From contig NZ_JACHMB010000001.1 in the NCBI RefSeq assembly GCF_014204795.1, positions 6,026,501 to 6,090,500 of the forward strand: DNA of 64,000 nt. Reading direction: 5' to 3'. Numbering within the stretch: position 1 is the stretch's first letter; every line of letters begins with the position of its first letter. Position numbers and translations under genes: made by a program. This document shows positions 8,574-17,618 of the stretch, piece by piece. Origin of the DNA: Nonomuraea jabiensis. GTDB lineage: Bacteria > Actinomycetota > Actinomycetes > Streptosporangiales > Streptosporangiaceae. The notes below the pieces were generated by a model that saw nothing but the letters and a program-made list of their open reading frames with translations, was not told the origin of the DNA and did no database searches.

Positions 8574-9851
8574 TTGCCGCAACCACAACCGATCAAGCAC
8601 GGCTGCCTGCAGGGCGGGAACGTCAACGCGTACGGCGGGCGCGAGGAGATCCGGCGGCTGGTCATGGGGACCGGGCCGGAGGAGTTCGCGCCGGTCGTGG
8701 ACGCGTACAAGAAGACGTCGCAGCTGCTCACCGACACGATCGCGGCGCTGGGGGACAGCGCGGCGCGGCTGGTGGCCGACGGGAACTGGGGCGGGGAGTC
8801 CGCCCGGGCCATGCTCACGCGCATGAACCGGCTCCAGGCGTACCTGCAGTCGCTGCGGAACGGCGTGGACGGCGTCCCGCCCGGGCTGGAGGCGGTGGGC
8901 GCCGAGCTGGCCTCGGCCAAGGAGCGCTTCGACAAGGCCACGGAGCAGCAGGAGTACTGGGTGGAGGCGAGTGGCATGGGCGCCGGGTCGATGGAGCCGC
9001 TCAACGATCCGGACGCGGACGCGCGGGCCTTCATGCAGCAGCTCAACGGCGTGTTCCAGCGGGCGTACACGGCCATGCCGGACGCCCTGGCGTGGGACCC
9101 GGAGCTGGCCTCGCCGGCCCCCTACCTGCCGCCGCCGGTCGACCCCGCCTCGGGGCCCGCGCAGGGCGGCGACCTGCCGTTCGAAAGCACGGTGCCGGTG
9201 CGGTCCCGCACCGATCTCGCCGGCACGCCCGGCGACCCATTGACTCCCGCGGGCCCGCTACCCGGTCAAGCTGCGGTGCCGGGTGCGCCCGCGGGGGCGT
9301 CACCACCCACCTCCCTGGCGAGTTGGCCGGGTGTGCCGCCCGCCGGCGGCCCCGCCGCGGGAGGCGGGCAGCCCGCCCCGGCCGGGAACGTGCCGCCCGC
9401 CGGGCTGCCACCGTCACCCGGTACGGCGTCACCCGGTACGGCGCCACCAATGCCCGGCGTCACGGGGACCACCCCGGCCGGGAGCACGAGGCCGCCAGGC
9501 AACCAGGGCAACCAGGGCAACCCGGGCGATCCGGGCGCCGGCCGCCCGGGGACGAATCGCCCGGCGGATCCCTATCAGAGTCCGAGCACGAGTGCCGCCC
9601 AGGAGCCGAAGCCGTCCGGGCCGTCCGTGCGGCCGGGCAGCGTGCCGGTCGTGGACGGCTCATGGCCCCCGGCCAGGTCACCCGTCGCCGGCGCCGAGCC
9701 CGGCGCGACGGCCGCCGGCGGCGTGCCGTTCCTGCCCATGGGCGGTACCGCGGACGGCGGGCAGAACGCCCGCAGGTCCACCGCGTCGAAGGGCGCCGAC
9801 GACGACTTCTTCCGCCCCGCGGTCGTGCACGGCCCGCCGGTGGTGGGGTGA
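8574..9851 (+). CDS. WXG100-like protein with long Pro/Gly-rich tail and acidic GPPVVG terminus
   Basis: The protein has 425 residues. The TTG start at 8574 is chosen because GAGGG stands 5 bases ahead and the frame has no better start. Residues 1-190 are helical with DGNWGGESARAM (a W-G-G turn at about 65), as in PPE or long WXG100 proteins. Residues 190-400 are Pro/Gly/Ala-rich and disordered. The end reads DDDFFRPAVVHGPPVVG, echoing the C-terminus of the 4333-5541 protein. It is probably an ESX substrate or cell-envelope partner. Confidence 0.75.
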   Translation: MPQPQPIKHGCLQGGNVNAYGGREEIRRLVMGTGPEEFAPVVDAYKKTSQLLTDTIAALGDSAARLVADGNWGGESARAMLTRMNRLQAYLQSLRNGVDGVPPGLEAVGAELASAKERFDKATEQQEYWVEASGMGAGSMEPLNDPDADARAFMQQLNGVFQRAYTAMPDALAWDPELASPAPYLPPPVDPASGPAQGGDLPFESTVPVRSRTDLAGTPGDPLTPAGPLPGQAAVPGAPAGASPPTSLASWPGVPPAGGPAAGGGQPAPAGNVPPAGLPPSPGTASPGTAPPMPGVTGTTPAGSTRPPGNQGNQGNPGDPGAGRPGTNRPADPYQSPSTSAAQEPKPSGPSVRPGSVPVVDGSWPPARSPVAGAEPGATAAGGVPFLPMGGTADGGQNARRSTASKGADDDFFRPAVVHGPPVVG

Positions 9852-9855
9852 GGCC

Positions 9856-10182
9856 ATGTCCGGCGACTTCGTGGCGACGCAGGCCGGCTCCATCCGCGAG
9901 ATGGGCCGCAACATCGCCGCCGCCCCCATGCGGGATCTGGAACGGATGTCCTCGGCCATCAGGCACGTCAATCTCTCCGCCGGCGCCTATGGCGCGTTCG
10001 GCCTGCTCGGCGGCTCGCTGGAGCAGGCGTTCGACGACGTCAAGCGGGCCGCGCTGACGTATCTGGCCGCCAAGCGGGCCGAAGTGTCCGGCATCCACGA
10101 CAAGGCGTACGGCACCGCCAACACCTACGTGGACGGCGACGCGAACGCCGGCCGGACGGCCGCCGACATCACCAGGACGTGA
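9856..10182 (+). CDS. Small ESX-associated protein (EspC/WXG100-like)
   Basis: This 108-residue protein starts at the ATG behind GAGG, 4 bases after the preceding stop. It is helical throughout, with a central GAYGAFGLLGG turn and the segment DDVKRAALTYLAAKR. It fits the EspC-like group of small ESX targets better than canonical WXG100, as there is no W-x-G. A function in the operon is inferred only. Confidence 0.65.
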   Translation: MSGDFVATQAGSIREMGRNIAAAPMRDLERMSSAIRHVNLSAGAYGAFGLLGGSLEQAFDDVKRAALTYLAAKRAEVSGIHDKAYGTANTYVDGDANAGRTAADITRT

Positions 10183-10184
10183 AC

Positions 10185-10886
10185 ATGCTCGAACAACCGT
10201 GGTCCGTCATCGAGGGCTCGGCGATGGCCGTGACCGGCTCCATGCTCCTCGGCTGGAACCGGGCCCGTTACGCCACCCTGGTCCTGCCCCTCATGTACGG
10301 CGACACCGCCCAGCAGCGGGCGGCGGCCGAGGCGTGGGAGGAGCTGGCCGGAGCCCTGCGGGCACACCCGAAGACCGTCGACGACTCCGTCAGGAACGTC
10401 GAGTGGACCGCCCCCAGCGCGGAGCTCTACAAGGGCACCGTGCAGCAGTACGCCGACGACGCCGCCGACAAGTCCGCCTCGCCCAAGGCCTCGGCCGACA
10501 CCCTGCGCGTCACGGCCGGCGTGTACGACGTCCTCGGCAAGGCCGTCTTCCTCACCGGCGCGAGCATCCTGACCGCCGGGGTGATGCACAAGGTCGCCCA
10601 GCTGAACCCGTACACCCGGGTCGCCGCGGAGGTGGCCGCCTCCGGGTTCGGCCGCCGGGCCGACCACCAGGCCGGCGCGATCGCCGCCAGGGCGCGGGCC
10701 TTCGCGGAGGGCGGCAAGGGCGTGCTGGGCAAGGTGGCGCAGAAGCTGGTGCAGATGTCGCCCGCCAAGCAGGCGCTCGTGGGCGGCGCCGCGGCCGTCA
10801 CGGCAGGGGCGATGGGACAGTCGGCGGTCGCCGACCAGTTCAGCGGTACGAAACTCGAGGCTCCGACTCCGGGGGTGAAGGCATGA
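10185..10886 (+). CDS. ESX operon protein of unknown function with hydrophobic helices
   Basis: This is a 233-residue protein. The ATG at 10185 follows AGGA at a 7-base spacing and is preferred to a GTG at 10179 that would overlap the preceding stop. The first 100 residues are helical with EWTAPSAELYK, a WXG-like turn. Residues 120-145 and 195-215 are hydrophobic or small-residue helices that could enter the membrane, which recalls the larger two-domain proteins of actinomycete ESX loci. It overlaps the next gene by ATGA. No named family is recognised. Confidence 0.6.
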   Translation: MLEQPWSVIEGSAMAVTGSMLLGWNRARYATLVLPLMYGDTAQQRAAAEAWEELAGALRAHPKTVDDSVRNVEWTAPSAELYKGTVQQYADDAADKSASPKASADTLRVTAGVYDVLGKAVFLTGASILTAGVMHKVAQLNPYTRVAAEVAASGFGRRADHQAGAIAARARAFAEGGKGVLGKVAQKLVQMSPAKQALVGGAAAVTAGAMGQSAVADQFSGTKLEAPTPGVKA

Positions 10887-11311
10887 CGGCGTTCGACGAG
10901 AGTGCCATGGACCGGCTGATCGCCGAGGCGCAGCGGCCGGCGGGCGGGCTGGACGACCTCTACGCGCAGGTCCTCGCCGTCAAGGGGGCCGCGCAGGACC
11001 CGGACAAGCTGGTGCGGGTCGAGTGCTCGGCGCAGGGCGTCACCGGGCTGGACATCGACCCGAGGGCCATGCGCTGGGGCTCGCAGCGCCTCGCCGAGAC
11101 CATCCTGGTGCTGATCGCCGACGCCCTGGCCGACATGCAGGCCAGGTCCGCCGAGCTCCTCGGGGACGTCCTGGGGGAGGGCCCGCTGGACCTGGCCGCC
11201 GAGAACAACCCTGCCGACCTGCGCATGCGGGAGGCGCGGGAGGCGTACGAGCAGGCCATGGACCAGGCGATGGCCGAGCTGGGACGCATCGGGCGCGACC
11301 TCGACCGCTAA
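10883..11311 (+). CDS. YbaB/EbfC-family protein (EspL-like) of the ESX locus
   Basis: The 142-residue protein begins inside the stop of the upstream gene (ATGA). The central part, with VRVECSAQGVTGLDIDPRA followed by two helices, fits the YbaB/EbfC fold, which dimerises and binds DNA or partner proteins. ESX-1 of mycobacteria has a YbaB-family member, EspL, with a chaperone-like role, and I infer a similar job here. The gene ends the operon that starts at 7581, and its stop overlaps that of eccC on the other strand. Confidence 0.72.
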   Translation: MTAFDESAMDRLIAEAQRPAGGLDDLYAQVLAVKGAAQDPDKLVRVECSAQGVTGLDIDPRAMRWGSQRLAETILVLIADALADMQARSAELLGDVLGEGPLDLAAENNPADLRMREAREAYEQAMDQAMAELGRIGRDLDR

Positions 11312-14300
11312 GGGCCGGGGTCGAGGTAGGCGGTCTGGACGAGCTTCTCGCCCGACCGCCGGTCCACGTAGAGTCCGCGCCCGGGCGGGAGCTGGCGCGG
11401 GCGCACGTTCCCGAACAGCTGCCCCTCGTCGCGGGGCCCCGACAGCATCACGGCGGGCGAGTTCATCTCCTTCAGCCGCCGCACGATCGGGTCCAGCATG
11501 CTGCGCCCGGCCCCGCCCATGGCGCGCGCCAGGACCAGGTGCAGCCCGATGTCCCTGGCCTGCGGCAGCAGCTCGCCGAGCACGGCCAGCGGGTTGGCCG
11601 AGGTCGCCACGAGGTCGTAGTCGTCCACGATGACGTACAGGTCCTGGCCGGTCCACCAGCTGCGCGTCCGCAGCTGCTCCGAGGTGAGGTCCGGCGGCGG
11701 CAGCCGCGTCTGCATCACCTCGTGGACGCCCTTGAGCAGCTCCGCGGCGGCGGCGCTGGAGGCCGCGTACCCGATCCGGTGCTCGGTGTCGGTCGCGTCC
11801 AGCAGCGAGCGCCGGTAGTCGATGACGATGAAGCGCGCCTCCAGCGGCGTCTTGCCGTTCGCGATGCCCCGGGCGAGCACCCGCAGCAGGTTGGTCTTGC
11901 CGCTTTCGGTGTCGCCGAACACCACGAAGTGGGGGTCGGCGTCGAAGTCCAGCAGTACGGGCGCCAGCGCGGCCTCGTCGATCCCGATCGGGATGCGCGT
12001 GCCGCCCTCCGGGGGAGCGGGCAGGGTGTGCGCGGGCAGCAGGGCGGGCAGCAGCCGCACGGGCGGCGCCGGATGCCCGCGCCAGGCCGCCGCCACGGCC
12101 TCGACCAGGGCGGCGACCCCGTCGGTGAGGTCGTCCACGGTGGAGCGGCCGTCGATGCGCGGCAGCGCGGCCAGGAAGTGCAGGGCCTCGCGGGTGAGCC
12201 CGCGCCCGGGGGCCCGCTCGGGCACGTTCGAGGCCGCCTTGCGGTCGATCTCGGAGTCGAAGGAGTCGCCGAGCCGCAGCTCCAGCCGGGTGCCGAGCAG
12301 GTCGCGCACCCCGGCCCTGAACTCCATCCACCGGTTCGCGGTGCCGATCACGTGGATGCCGAACCCCAGGCCCCGGGTGACCAGGTCGCCGAGGTCGGGT
12401 TCGAGCAGCTCGTACTCCTGGCGCAGGATCGCCCAGCCGTCCACCACGATGAACACGTCGCCCCAGCCGTCACCCTCGTAGGCGCCCGAGGCGACCATCC
12501 TGCGGTAGGTGGCCATGGAGTCGATCCCGCGCTCGACGAACAGCCGCTCGCGGCGGTCGAGCAGCGTCTTGACCTCGGCGACCGTCCTGCGCACGGCGTC
12601 GGCGTCCAGCCGGTTGGCGACCCCGCCGACGTGCGGCAGCCCGGTCAGCGACGACAGCGTGCCCCCGCCGAAGTCCAGGCAGTAGAACTGCACCTCCTTG
12701 GGGGTGTGCGTGAGCGCGAGCGAGGCGATCAGCGTGCGCAGCAGCGTGCTCTTGCCGGTCTGCGGCGCGCCGACGATCGCGACGTTGCCCGCCGCCCCCG
12801 ACAGGTCCAGCCAGTACGGATCCCGCCGCTGGTCGAACGGGCTGTCCACGATCCCCGCCACGGCGTGCAGCCGCCCCGGCCGGTCCTGGGCGGTGCCCGC
12901 GGCCGTCAGCCCGTGCTCCGGCGTAACCTCGACGGGCGGCAGCAGCTGGTCGAGCGAGGCGGGCTCCTTGAGCGGCGGCAACCAGATCCGGTGCGCCGCC
13001 GGACCCTGCCCGGCCAGCCGGCCCACCACGATCTCCAGCAGGCTGTCCTTCCTGCCCTTGCTCTCCTCGACCACCGGCGGCGCCTGCTCGGCGGGCGGCA
13101 TCGGCACCCGCTCCGGCCCGTACCAGACGATCTTCCCGCGGTGCCCGGCGCGCGCCGTCACCGCCGGCCCCTGCGCCGAGGCCGGCTGGTACGGCCCCGA
13201 CACGTACGCCGCCTTGAACCGCGTCATGCCCGTGGTCTCGAACATCAGGTAGGCGTTGCCCGGCTCGGGCGGCAGCGAGTACGCGTCCGCCACCCCCAGC
13301 ACGGCCCGGCTCTCGGCCGCGGAGAACGTCCGCAGGCCGATCCGGTACGACAGGTGCGTGTCGAGCCCGCGCAGCCGCCCCGACTCCAGCCGCTGCGAGG
13401 CCAGCAGCAGGTGCACGCCCAGCGACCGGCCGAGCCGCCCGATCATCACGAACAGCTCGATGAACTCCGGCTTGGCCGACAGCAGCTCGCTGAACTCGTC
13501 CAGCACGATGAACAGCGTCGGCAGCGGCCGCAGGTTCGCCCCCTGCTCGCGGGCCTGCTCGTAGTCCCGCAGCGAGGCGTAGTTGCCGGCCGCGCGCAGC
13601 AGCTCCTGGCGGCGCACCAGCTCGCCGTGGAGCGCGTCGTGCATGCGGTCCACCAGCGGCAGCTCGTCCTCCAGGTTCGTGATGACCGCCGAGACGTGCG
13701 GCAGCGTGTCCAGCCCGAGGAAGGTGGCGCCGCCCTTGAAGTCGACGAGCACGAAGTTCAGGGTCTCGGAGGAGTGCGTGACCGCCAGCGCCAGCACGAG
13801 CGTGCGCAGCAGCTCCGACTTCCCCGAGCCGGTCGCGCCGACCACGAGCCCGTGCGGTCCCATGCCGCCCTGGGCGGCCTCCTTGATGTCCAGCTCGACG
13901 GGCCGCCCGTCGGCGCCCAGGCCGATCGGGACGCGCAGCCGGTTCCTGACCGGGCGGGGCTGCCACGTCTGGGCGGGCGCCAGCCGCCGCGCGTCGCCGA
14001 TCCGCAGCAGGTCGGTGAGCGTCGTGTTCGTGGCGAAGACGTCCCGCGCCTCCTCCGCGCCCGCCCCCGACCCGGTCCGCATCGGCGCGAGCTGCCTGAC
14101 CAGAGCGGCGAACGCGGGCGGGTCGAGCCGGTCCGGCCGCCCCAGCCCCGACCTGACCTCCTTGCCGAGCTCGTCCTCGGCCACCCGGACCACCTGGTCG
14201 GGGCCGACCTCCAGCCGCAGCGTGAGCTGCGCTGGCACCTGCGCGGTGCCGCCGCCGACGTCGATCACGGTCACGCCCTCGATGACGTCCAGGCCGAGCT

Positions 14301-15297
14301 GGCTGCCCGCGGGCACGGTGCCGCCGTCCACGACGACCACGTGGTACGGCAGCGCGTCCGCCGAGAGCCCCTTGCTGAAGCGCGGCCGGTCCTTCAGCTC
14401 GAACCCCAGCAGGTCGTCCAGCTCGCCCAGATCCCCCGAGACCAGCCGCACGGGGCCCGCCCCGTCCTCCTCGGTGGGGTGCAGGGCGTGCGGCAGCCAC
14501 TTGACCGGCTCCCACTCGCGGGCCCTGTCGGCGCCCGCGCACACCGAGATCCGCAGGTCCTCCGGCGAGTGCAGCGCCGCCGCCTGGGCCAGCAGGGCCC
14601 GTACGAGCCCGCGCGCCGCCGCCGGGTCGCCCGTGATCACGATCCTGGCGAACGAGTGCAGCGCCAGCGCCACCGGCAGCCCGGGAACGGTGGCGTGCGT
14701 GCGGACGAACCGCCGCAGCGCGCCCGCGGTCACCGGGTCGAGGTCCTCGATCGGCTTGGTCTCCGGCGGGATCAGCGGCAGCGCCAGCCGCTGCGCCGAG
14801 GTGGCGATCCTGACCTGGGCGAAGTCGTCGTCGCGGGGCCGCCGCTCCCACAGCCGGGTCGTCATCACCAGCGACCACAGGGCGGCCGGGTCCGGATGGT
14901 TCCAGGTCATGGCCTTGTGCTGCTGCGCGGCGGCGGCCCGGACCCGCTTCCTGACCTGCTCCAGGTAGCGGTAGTAGTCGCGGCGCTGGCCGTTGAGCTG
15001 GCTCTTGCGCTCGCCCGCGCCGCGCAGCATCTGGCCCACGGTCATGCCGATCATCGAGACCGCGAACAGGCCGCTGGAGACCAGCATGATGGGGTTGTTC
15101 GTGGACCCGCCGGTGAACATCAGCGCCATCGCGCCCGCGCCCGCCAGCATCGGCAGATACGTCAGGAGCTGGGTCAGCCCGCCGCCCGTCACCGTCTCGG
15201 GGATCTCGGGCGGGGACTCCAGCAGGACCTCGCCGCCGGGAGGCTCGGGTGGCCGGCGCCGCTCCGGCCTGCGGACCACGATCAGGCTGCCGCTCAC
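11308..15297 (-). CDS. eccC: Type VII secretion FtsK/SpoIIIE ATPase EccC
   Basis: EccC is the ATPase motor of ESX secretion. The 1329-residue product starts VSGSLIVVRRPERRRPPEPP, the usual EccC beginning. Two transmembrane helices follow (about 45-95) and then three FtsK-type ATPase domains with Walker A motifs GATGSGKS (about 485), GAPQTGKS (about 842) and GDTESGKT (about 1128). All three are intact in a single chain, so this is the fused form, not EccCa plus EccCb. The GTG at 15297 is chosen by homology. Its ribosome-binding site is weak, and an ATG 90 bases upstream is possible. The gene is divergent from eccD. Confidence 0.96.
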   Translation of the reverse strand: MSGSLIVVRRPERRRPPEPPGGEVLLESPPEIPETVTGGGLTQLLTYLPMLAGAGAMALMFTGGSTNNPIMLVSSGLFAVSMIGMTVGQMLRGAGERKSQLNGQRRDYYRYLEQVRKRVRAAAAQQHKAMTWNHPDPAALWSLVMTTRLWERRPRDDDFAQVRIATSAQRLALPLIPPETKPIEDLDPVTAGALRRFVRTHATVPGLPVALALHSFARIVITGDPAAARGLVRALLAQAAALHSPEDLRISVCAGADRAREWEPVKWLPHALHPTEEDGAGPVRLVSGDLGELDDLLGFELKDRPRFSKGLSADALPYHVVVVDGGTVPAGSQLGLDVIEGVTVIDVGGGTAQVPAQLTLRLEVGPDQVVRVAEDELGKEVRSGLGRPDRLDPPAFAALVRQLAPMRTGSGAGAEEARDVFATNTTLTDLLRIGDARRLAPAQTWQPRPVRNRLRVPIGLGADGRPVELDIKEAAQGGMGPHGLVVGATGSGKSELLRTLVLALAVTHSSETLNFVLVDFKGGATFLGLDTLPHVSAVITNLEDELPLVDRMHDALHGELVRRQELLRAAGNYASLRDYEQAREQGANLRPLPTLFIVLDEFSELLSAKPEFIELFVMIGRLGRSLGVHLLLASQRLESGRLRGLDTHLSYRIGLRTFSAAESRAVLGVADAYSLPPEPGNAYLMFETTGMTRFKAAYVSGPYQPASAQGPAVTARAGHRGKIVWYGPERVPMPPAEQAPPVVEESKGRKDSLLEIVVGRLAGQGPAAHRIWLPPLKEPASLDQLLPPVEVTPEHGLTAAGTAQDRPGRLHAVAGIVDSPFDQRRDPYWLDLSGAAGNVAIVGAPQTGKSTLLRTLIASLALTHTPKEVQFYCLDFGGGTLSSLTGLPHVGGVANRLDADAVRRTVAEVKTLLDRRERLFVERGIDSMATYRRMVASGAYEGDGWGDVFIVVDGWAILRQEYELLEPDLGDLVTRGLGFGIHVIGTANRWMEFRAGVRDLLGTRLELRLGDSFDSEIDRKAASNVPERAPGRGLTREALHFLAALPRIDGRSTVDDLTDGVAALVEAVAAAWRGHPAPPVRLLPALLPAHTLPAPPEGGTRIPIGIDEAALAPVLLDFDADPHFVVFGDTESGKTNLLRVLARGIANGKTPLEARFIVIDYRRSLLDATDTEHRIGYAASSAAAAELLKGVHEVMQTRLPPPDLTSEQLRTRSWWTGQDLYVIVDDYDLVATSANPLAVLGELLPQARDIGLHLVLARAMGGAGRSMLDPIVRRLKEMNSPAVMLSGPRDEGQLFGNVRPRQLPPGRGLYVDRRSGEKLVQTAYLDPGP

Positions 15298-15335
15298 GCC
15301 GCCATACAAGCCGTTGACGTAGCGAAACAGGCGAT

Positions 15336-15352
15336 ATTTCAAATTTCCTGTA
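15336..15352 (-). promoter_or_regulatory. ESX-locus conserved element, copy 2, before eccC
   Basis: On the minus strand the sequence is TACAGGAAATTTGAAAT, one base different from the copy at 7475-7491. It ends 38 bases before the eccC start codon. It lies in the short eccC-eccD divergent region, so it may act on both genes. The surrounding 40 bases are markedly AT-rich compared with the coding sequence. Confidence 0.55.
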
Positions 15353-15399
15353 CGTATTAAGCCCGTCGCGTTCGGTGTCCGATCCATACACTCGTCCGG

Positions 15400-16782
15400 G
15401 TGAGCGCCACCGGAACCGACCTGTGCCGGGTCACCGTCGTGACCCCGCGTGGATTCCTGGACCTGGGTCTGCCGCCGGACATCCCGCTCGGCAACATGCT
15501 GCCCACGCTGCTGCGCGTCGCCGGCGAAGGGCTCGCGGAGGCGGGCCTGGCCCACGGCGGCTGGGTGCTCCAGCGCCTGGGTGGCCCGCCGTTCGACGTG
15601 AACGCGACCCTGTCGGAGCTGGCCGTCCACGACGGCGAGATGCTGCACCTGCGGCCGCGCGGCCACGAGCTGCCGGAGGTCGTCTTCGACGACGTCGCCG
15701 ACGCGGTGGCGACCGGCGTGCTGGAGCGCACCGGCCGCTGGCAGCCCGCCACGACCAGGGCCTACGGGCTGCGCGCCGCCGCCACCCTGCTCGGCGCGGG
15801 CGCTGTCGCACTGGCGGCGACCGGCCCGCCCTGGCTGCCCACCGCGCTCGTCGCGGGCGCCGTCGCGCTGGTCCTGCTGCTGGTGGCCGTGGCGCTGTCG
15901 CGGGCACTCGGCGACGCGCGGGCGGGCGCGGTGATCGGGTACGCGGCCCTGCCGTACGGGTTCGTCGCGGGCCTGACCGGGCCGGCGTCGGCGGCCGTCG
16001 TCCAGCCGGACACCCTGCTGTCGGCCTGCGGCGTGGTGCTGATGCTGGCCACGGCCACCGGGTTCCTGGTCGCCCAGGGGCTGCCCACGTTCCTCGGCGT
16101 GGCCGCCGCCGCACTGTCCGGGCTGGTGGCGTCCGGGCTGGTCATGGCCTTCGACCTGCCCGCGGGCGGGGTCGCGGCGGTGCTCGCGGCCCTCGCGGTG
16201 GGGCTGACCACGGCGATCCCCTCGCTGTCGTTCCGGCTGGCGGGCATGCCGCTGCCCGCGCTGCCGACGACGGCGGAGGAGCTGCGCCGCGAGAGCGGCG
16301 ACCTGGACGGCGCGCTGGTGATCGACAAGACCGTGGTGGCCGACCGCTTCTGCACGGGGCTGGTCGCCGGCGTGGCGGTGATCGTGCTCGCCGCCCAGGT
16401 GCTGCTCACGGTGGCGGGCACCTGGGCCGCGCTCGCGATGAGCGCCGTGCTGTCGCTGTCGCTGCTCATGCGGGCCCGCGTGTTCGAGGGCCGCGGCCAG
16501 CGGGCCTGGCTGCTGACGGCTGCCCTGCTGGGGGTGGCCCTGCCCGCCGCGGCCGCGGTGGTCACGGCGGCCGACGGGGTGGTGCTCTACGGGATCGTCC
16601 CCGGGCTGGTCGTGCTGGCCCTGGGCGTGGTGGGGACGGCGCTGTGGCTGACGTCCGCGCGGCCGTCCCCCTTCTGGGGCCGCGTGGGCGACATCTTCGA
16701 CATCCTGCTGATGATCGCCCTGATCCCGCTGGCGCTGGCCGTGCTGGACCTGTACGAGACCATCCGGGGCCTGGTGAGCTAG
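15400..16782 (+). CDS. eccD: Type VII secretion integral membrane protein EccD
   Basis: EccD forms the membrane barrel of the ESX translocon. The 460-residue product has an N-terminal ubiquitin-like (YukD-type) domain (about 5-90, containing VTVVTPRGFLDLGLPPDIPL) followed by about eleven transmembrane helices (about 125-455), as in known EccD proteins. Translation starts at GTG. It is divergent from eccC, and its TAG overlaps by four bases the stop of the minus-strand gene that faces it, so no terminator separates them. Confidence 0.95.
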   Translation: MSATGTDLCRVTVVTPRGFLDLGLPPDIPLGNMLPTLLRVAGEGLAEAGLAHGGWVLQRLGGPPFDVNATLSELAVHDGEMLHLRPRGHELPEVVFDDVADAVATGVLERTGRWQPATTRAYGLRAAATLLGAGAVALAATGPPWLPTALVAGAVALVLLLVAVALSRALGDARAGAVIGYAALPYGFVAGLTGPASAAVVQPDTLLSACGVVLMLATATGFLVAQGLPTFLGVAAAALSGLVASGLVMAFDLPAGGVAAVLAALAVGLTTAIPSLSFRLAGMPLPALPTTAEELRRESGDLDGALVIDKTVVADRFCTGLVAGVAVIVLAAQVLLTVAGTWAALAMSAVLSLSLLMRARVFEGRGQRAWLLTAALLGVALPAAAAVVTAADGVVLYGIVPGLVVLALGVVGTALWLTSARPSPFWGRVGDIFDILLMIALIPLALAVLDLYETIRGLVS

Positions 16783-17618
16783 CTACGGCTCCTGACCACG
16801 TCCTCGAGGCTCATGTCGCCGCCCGGCGCCTTGACCGTCCACTGGAAGGACCCCGTGCCGGGCGGGAGCGGCTGCCCCTGCGGAGGGGCGGCGAACGTCC
16901 CCGCCTTCGCGGGGTCGACGGCCCCCGTGCCGAAGTCGATCGCCGCGGCGCCGGTCGGGCGCATGAAGGCCAGCTGCACGGCGGCCGTCCCGCCGACGCC
17001 CGCCGCGACGCCGCCCAGCACGTCCTTGAGCCCGAGCGAGCCGAGGAACCGCTTCAGCGCGCCGGTCGAGGCGGCCAGCGACGCGCTCGCCTGGACCCCC
17101 GTCCTGCGCATGGCGATCCTGGCGGCCAGCCTGGTCTGCGGCGCCAGCGCGAGGACCTGCAGCGCGGCCAGCCGCAGGTACGTCTCCTGCGCGATCTTGG
17201 CCGCCGCCCCCCAGTAGACCATGAACCCGTCGCCGATGCTGTCCACGTGCCCCGCCACCCACTGCACGTTGGTGCGGAAGGCATCGAGCTCGGCCCGCAG
17301 CCGGTTGGCCGCGCTCGCGAACTCCTGCTGGTCGCCGGCGATCCAGTTCTGCCCCGAGTTGTTGATCACCATGGTCAGCGAGTTGTTCGCGCCCTTGTCG
17401 AGCCGCCCGCCCGCGCCCGCCTGGAGGTTGGCGGCCGCCTCCCAGATGCCGGGCACGTTCGCGACCGCGGGAACGGTGGCCAGCAGGCCGACGGCGACCG
17501 ACGGCTCCATCCGGGCCGCCTTGCGCAGGACACCCTGCACGGCCTCGGGGTCGGGCGGGTTCTTCGACAGGCGCAGGGGAGAGCCGTCCCGGGCGCGCCC
17601 GGCCACCCTGGGCCTCAC
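16779..17618 (-). CDS. ESX-associated helical protein, probable large WXG100-like partner
   Basis: The 279-residue protein starts with GTG inside the stop of the upstream gene (GTGA at 17618-17615), which also settles the start. Residues 45-170 are helical with NNSGQNWIAGDQQEFASA and a long heptad-like segment (LRAELDAFRTNVQWV), typical of WXG100/PPE folds. Residues about 210-245 are Gly/Ala-rich and hydrophobic (GGVAAGVGGTAAVQLAF), possibly a membrane-active segment. The position between eccD and eccB suggests an ESX substrate or chaperone. No closer family is recognised. Confidence 0.7.
   Translation of the reverse strand: MRPRVAGRARDGSPLRLSKNPPDPEAVQGVLRKAARMEPSVAVGLLATVPAVANVPGIWEAAANLQAGAGGRLDKGANNSLTMVINNSGQNWIAGDQQEFASAANRLRAELDAFRTNVQWVAGHVDSIGDGFMVYWGAAAKIAQETYLRLAALQVLALAPQTRLAARIAMRRTGVQASASLAASTGALKRFLGSLGLKDVLGGVAAGVGGTAAVQLAFMRPTGAAAIDFGTGAVDPAKAGTFAAPPQGQPLPPGTGSFQWTVKAPGGDMSLEDVVRSRS

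Noticed and set aside
11023..15360. A 1445-codon open frame on the plus strand, opposite eccC
   Set aside because: It is rich in Arg, Gly, Gln, His and Pro with no domain, and mirrors the third-codon GC bias of eccC, which has all three ATPase domains. It is an antisense shadow.
15298..15666. Longer eccC start on the minus strand
   Set aside because: The extension overlaps the coding start of eccD, has a composition unlike EccC N-termini, and includes the proposed regulatory element. Homology fits the GTG at 15297, although an ATG at 15387 cannot be fully excluded.
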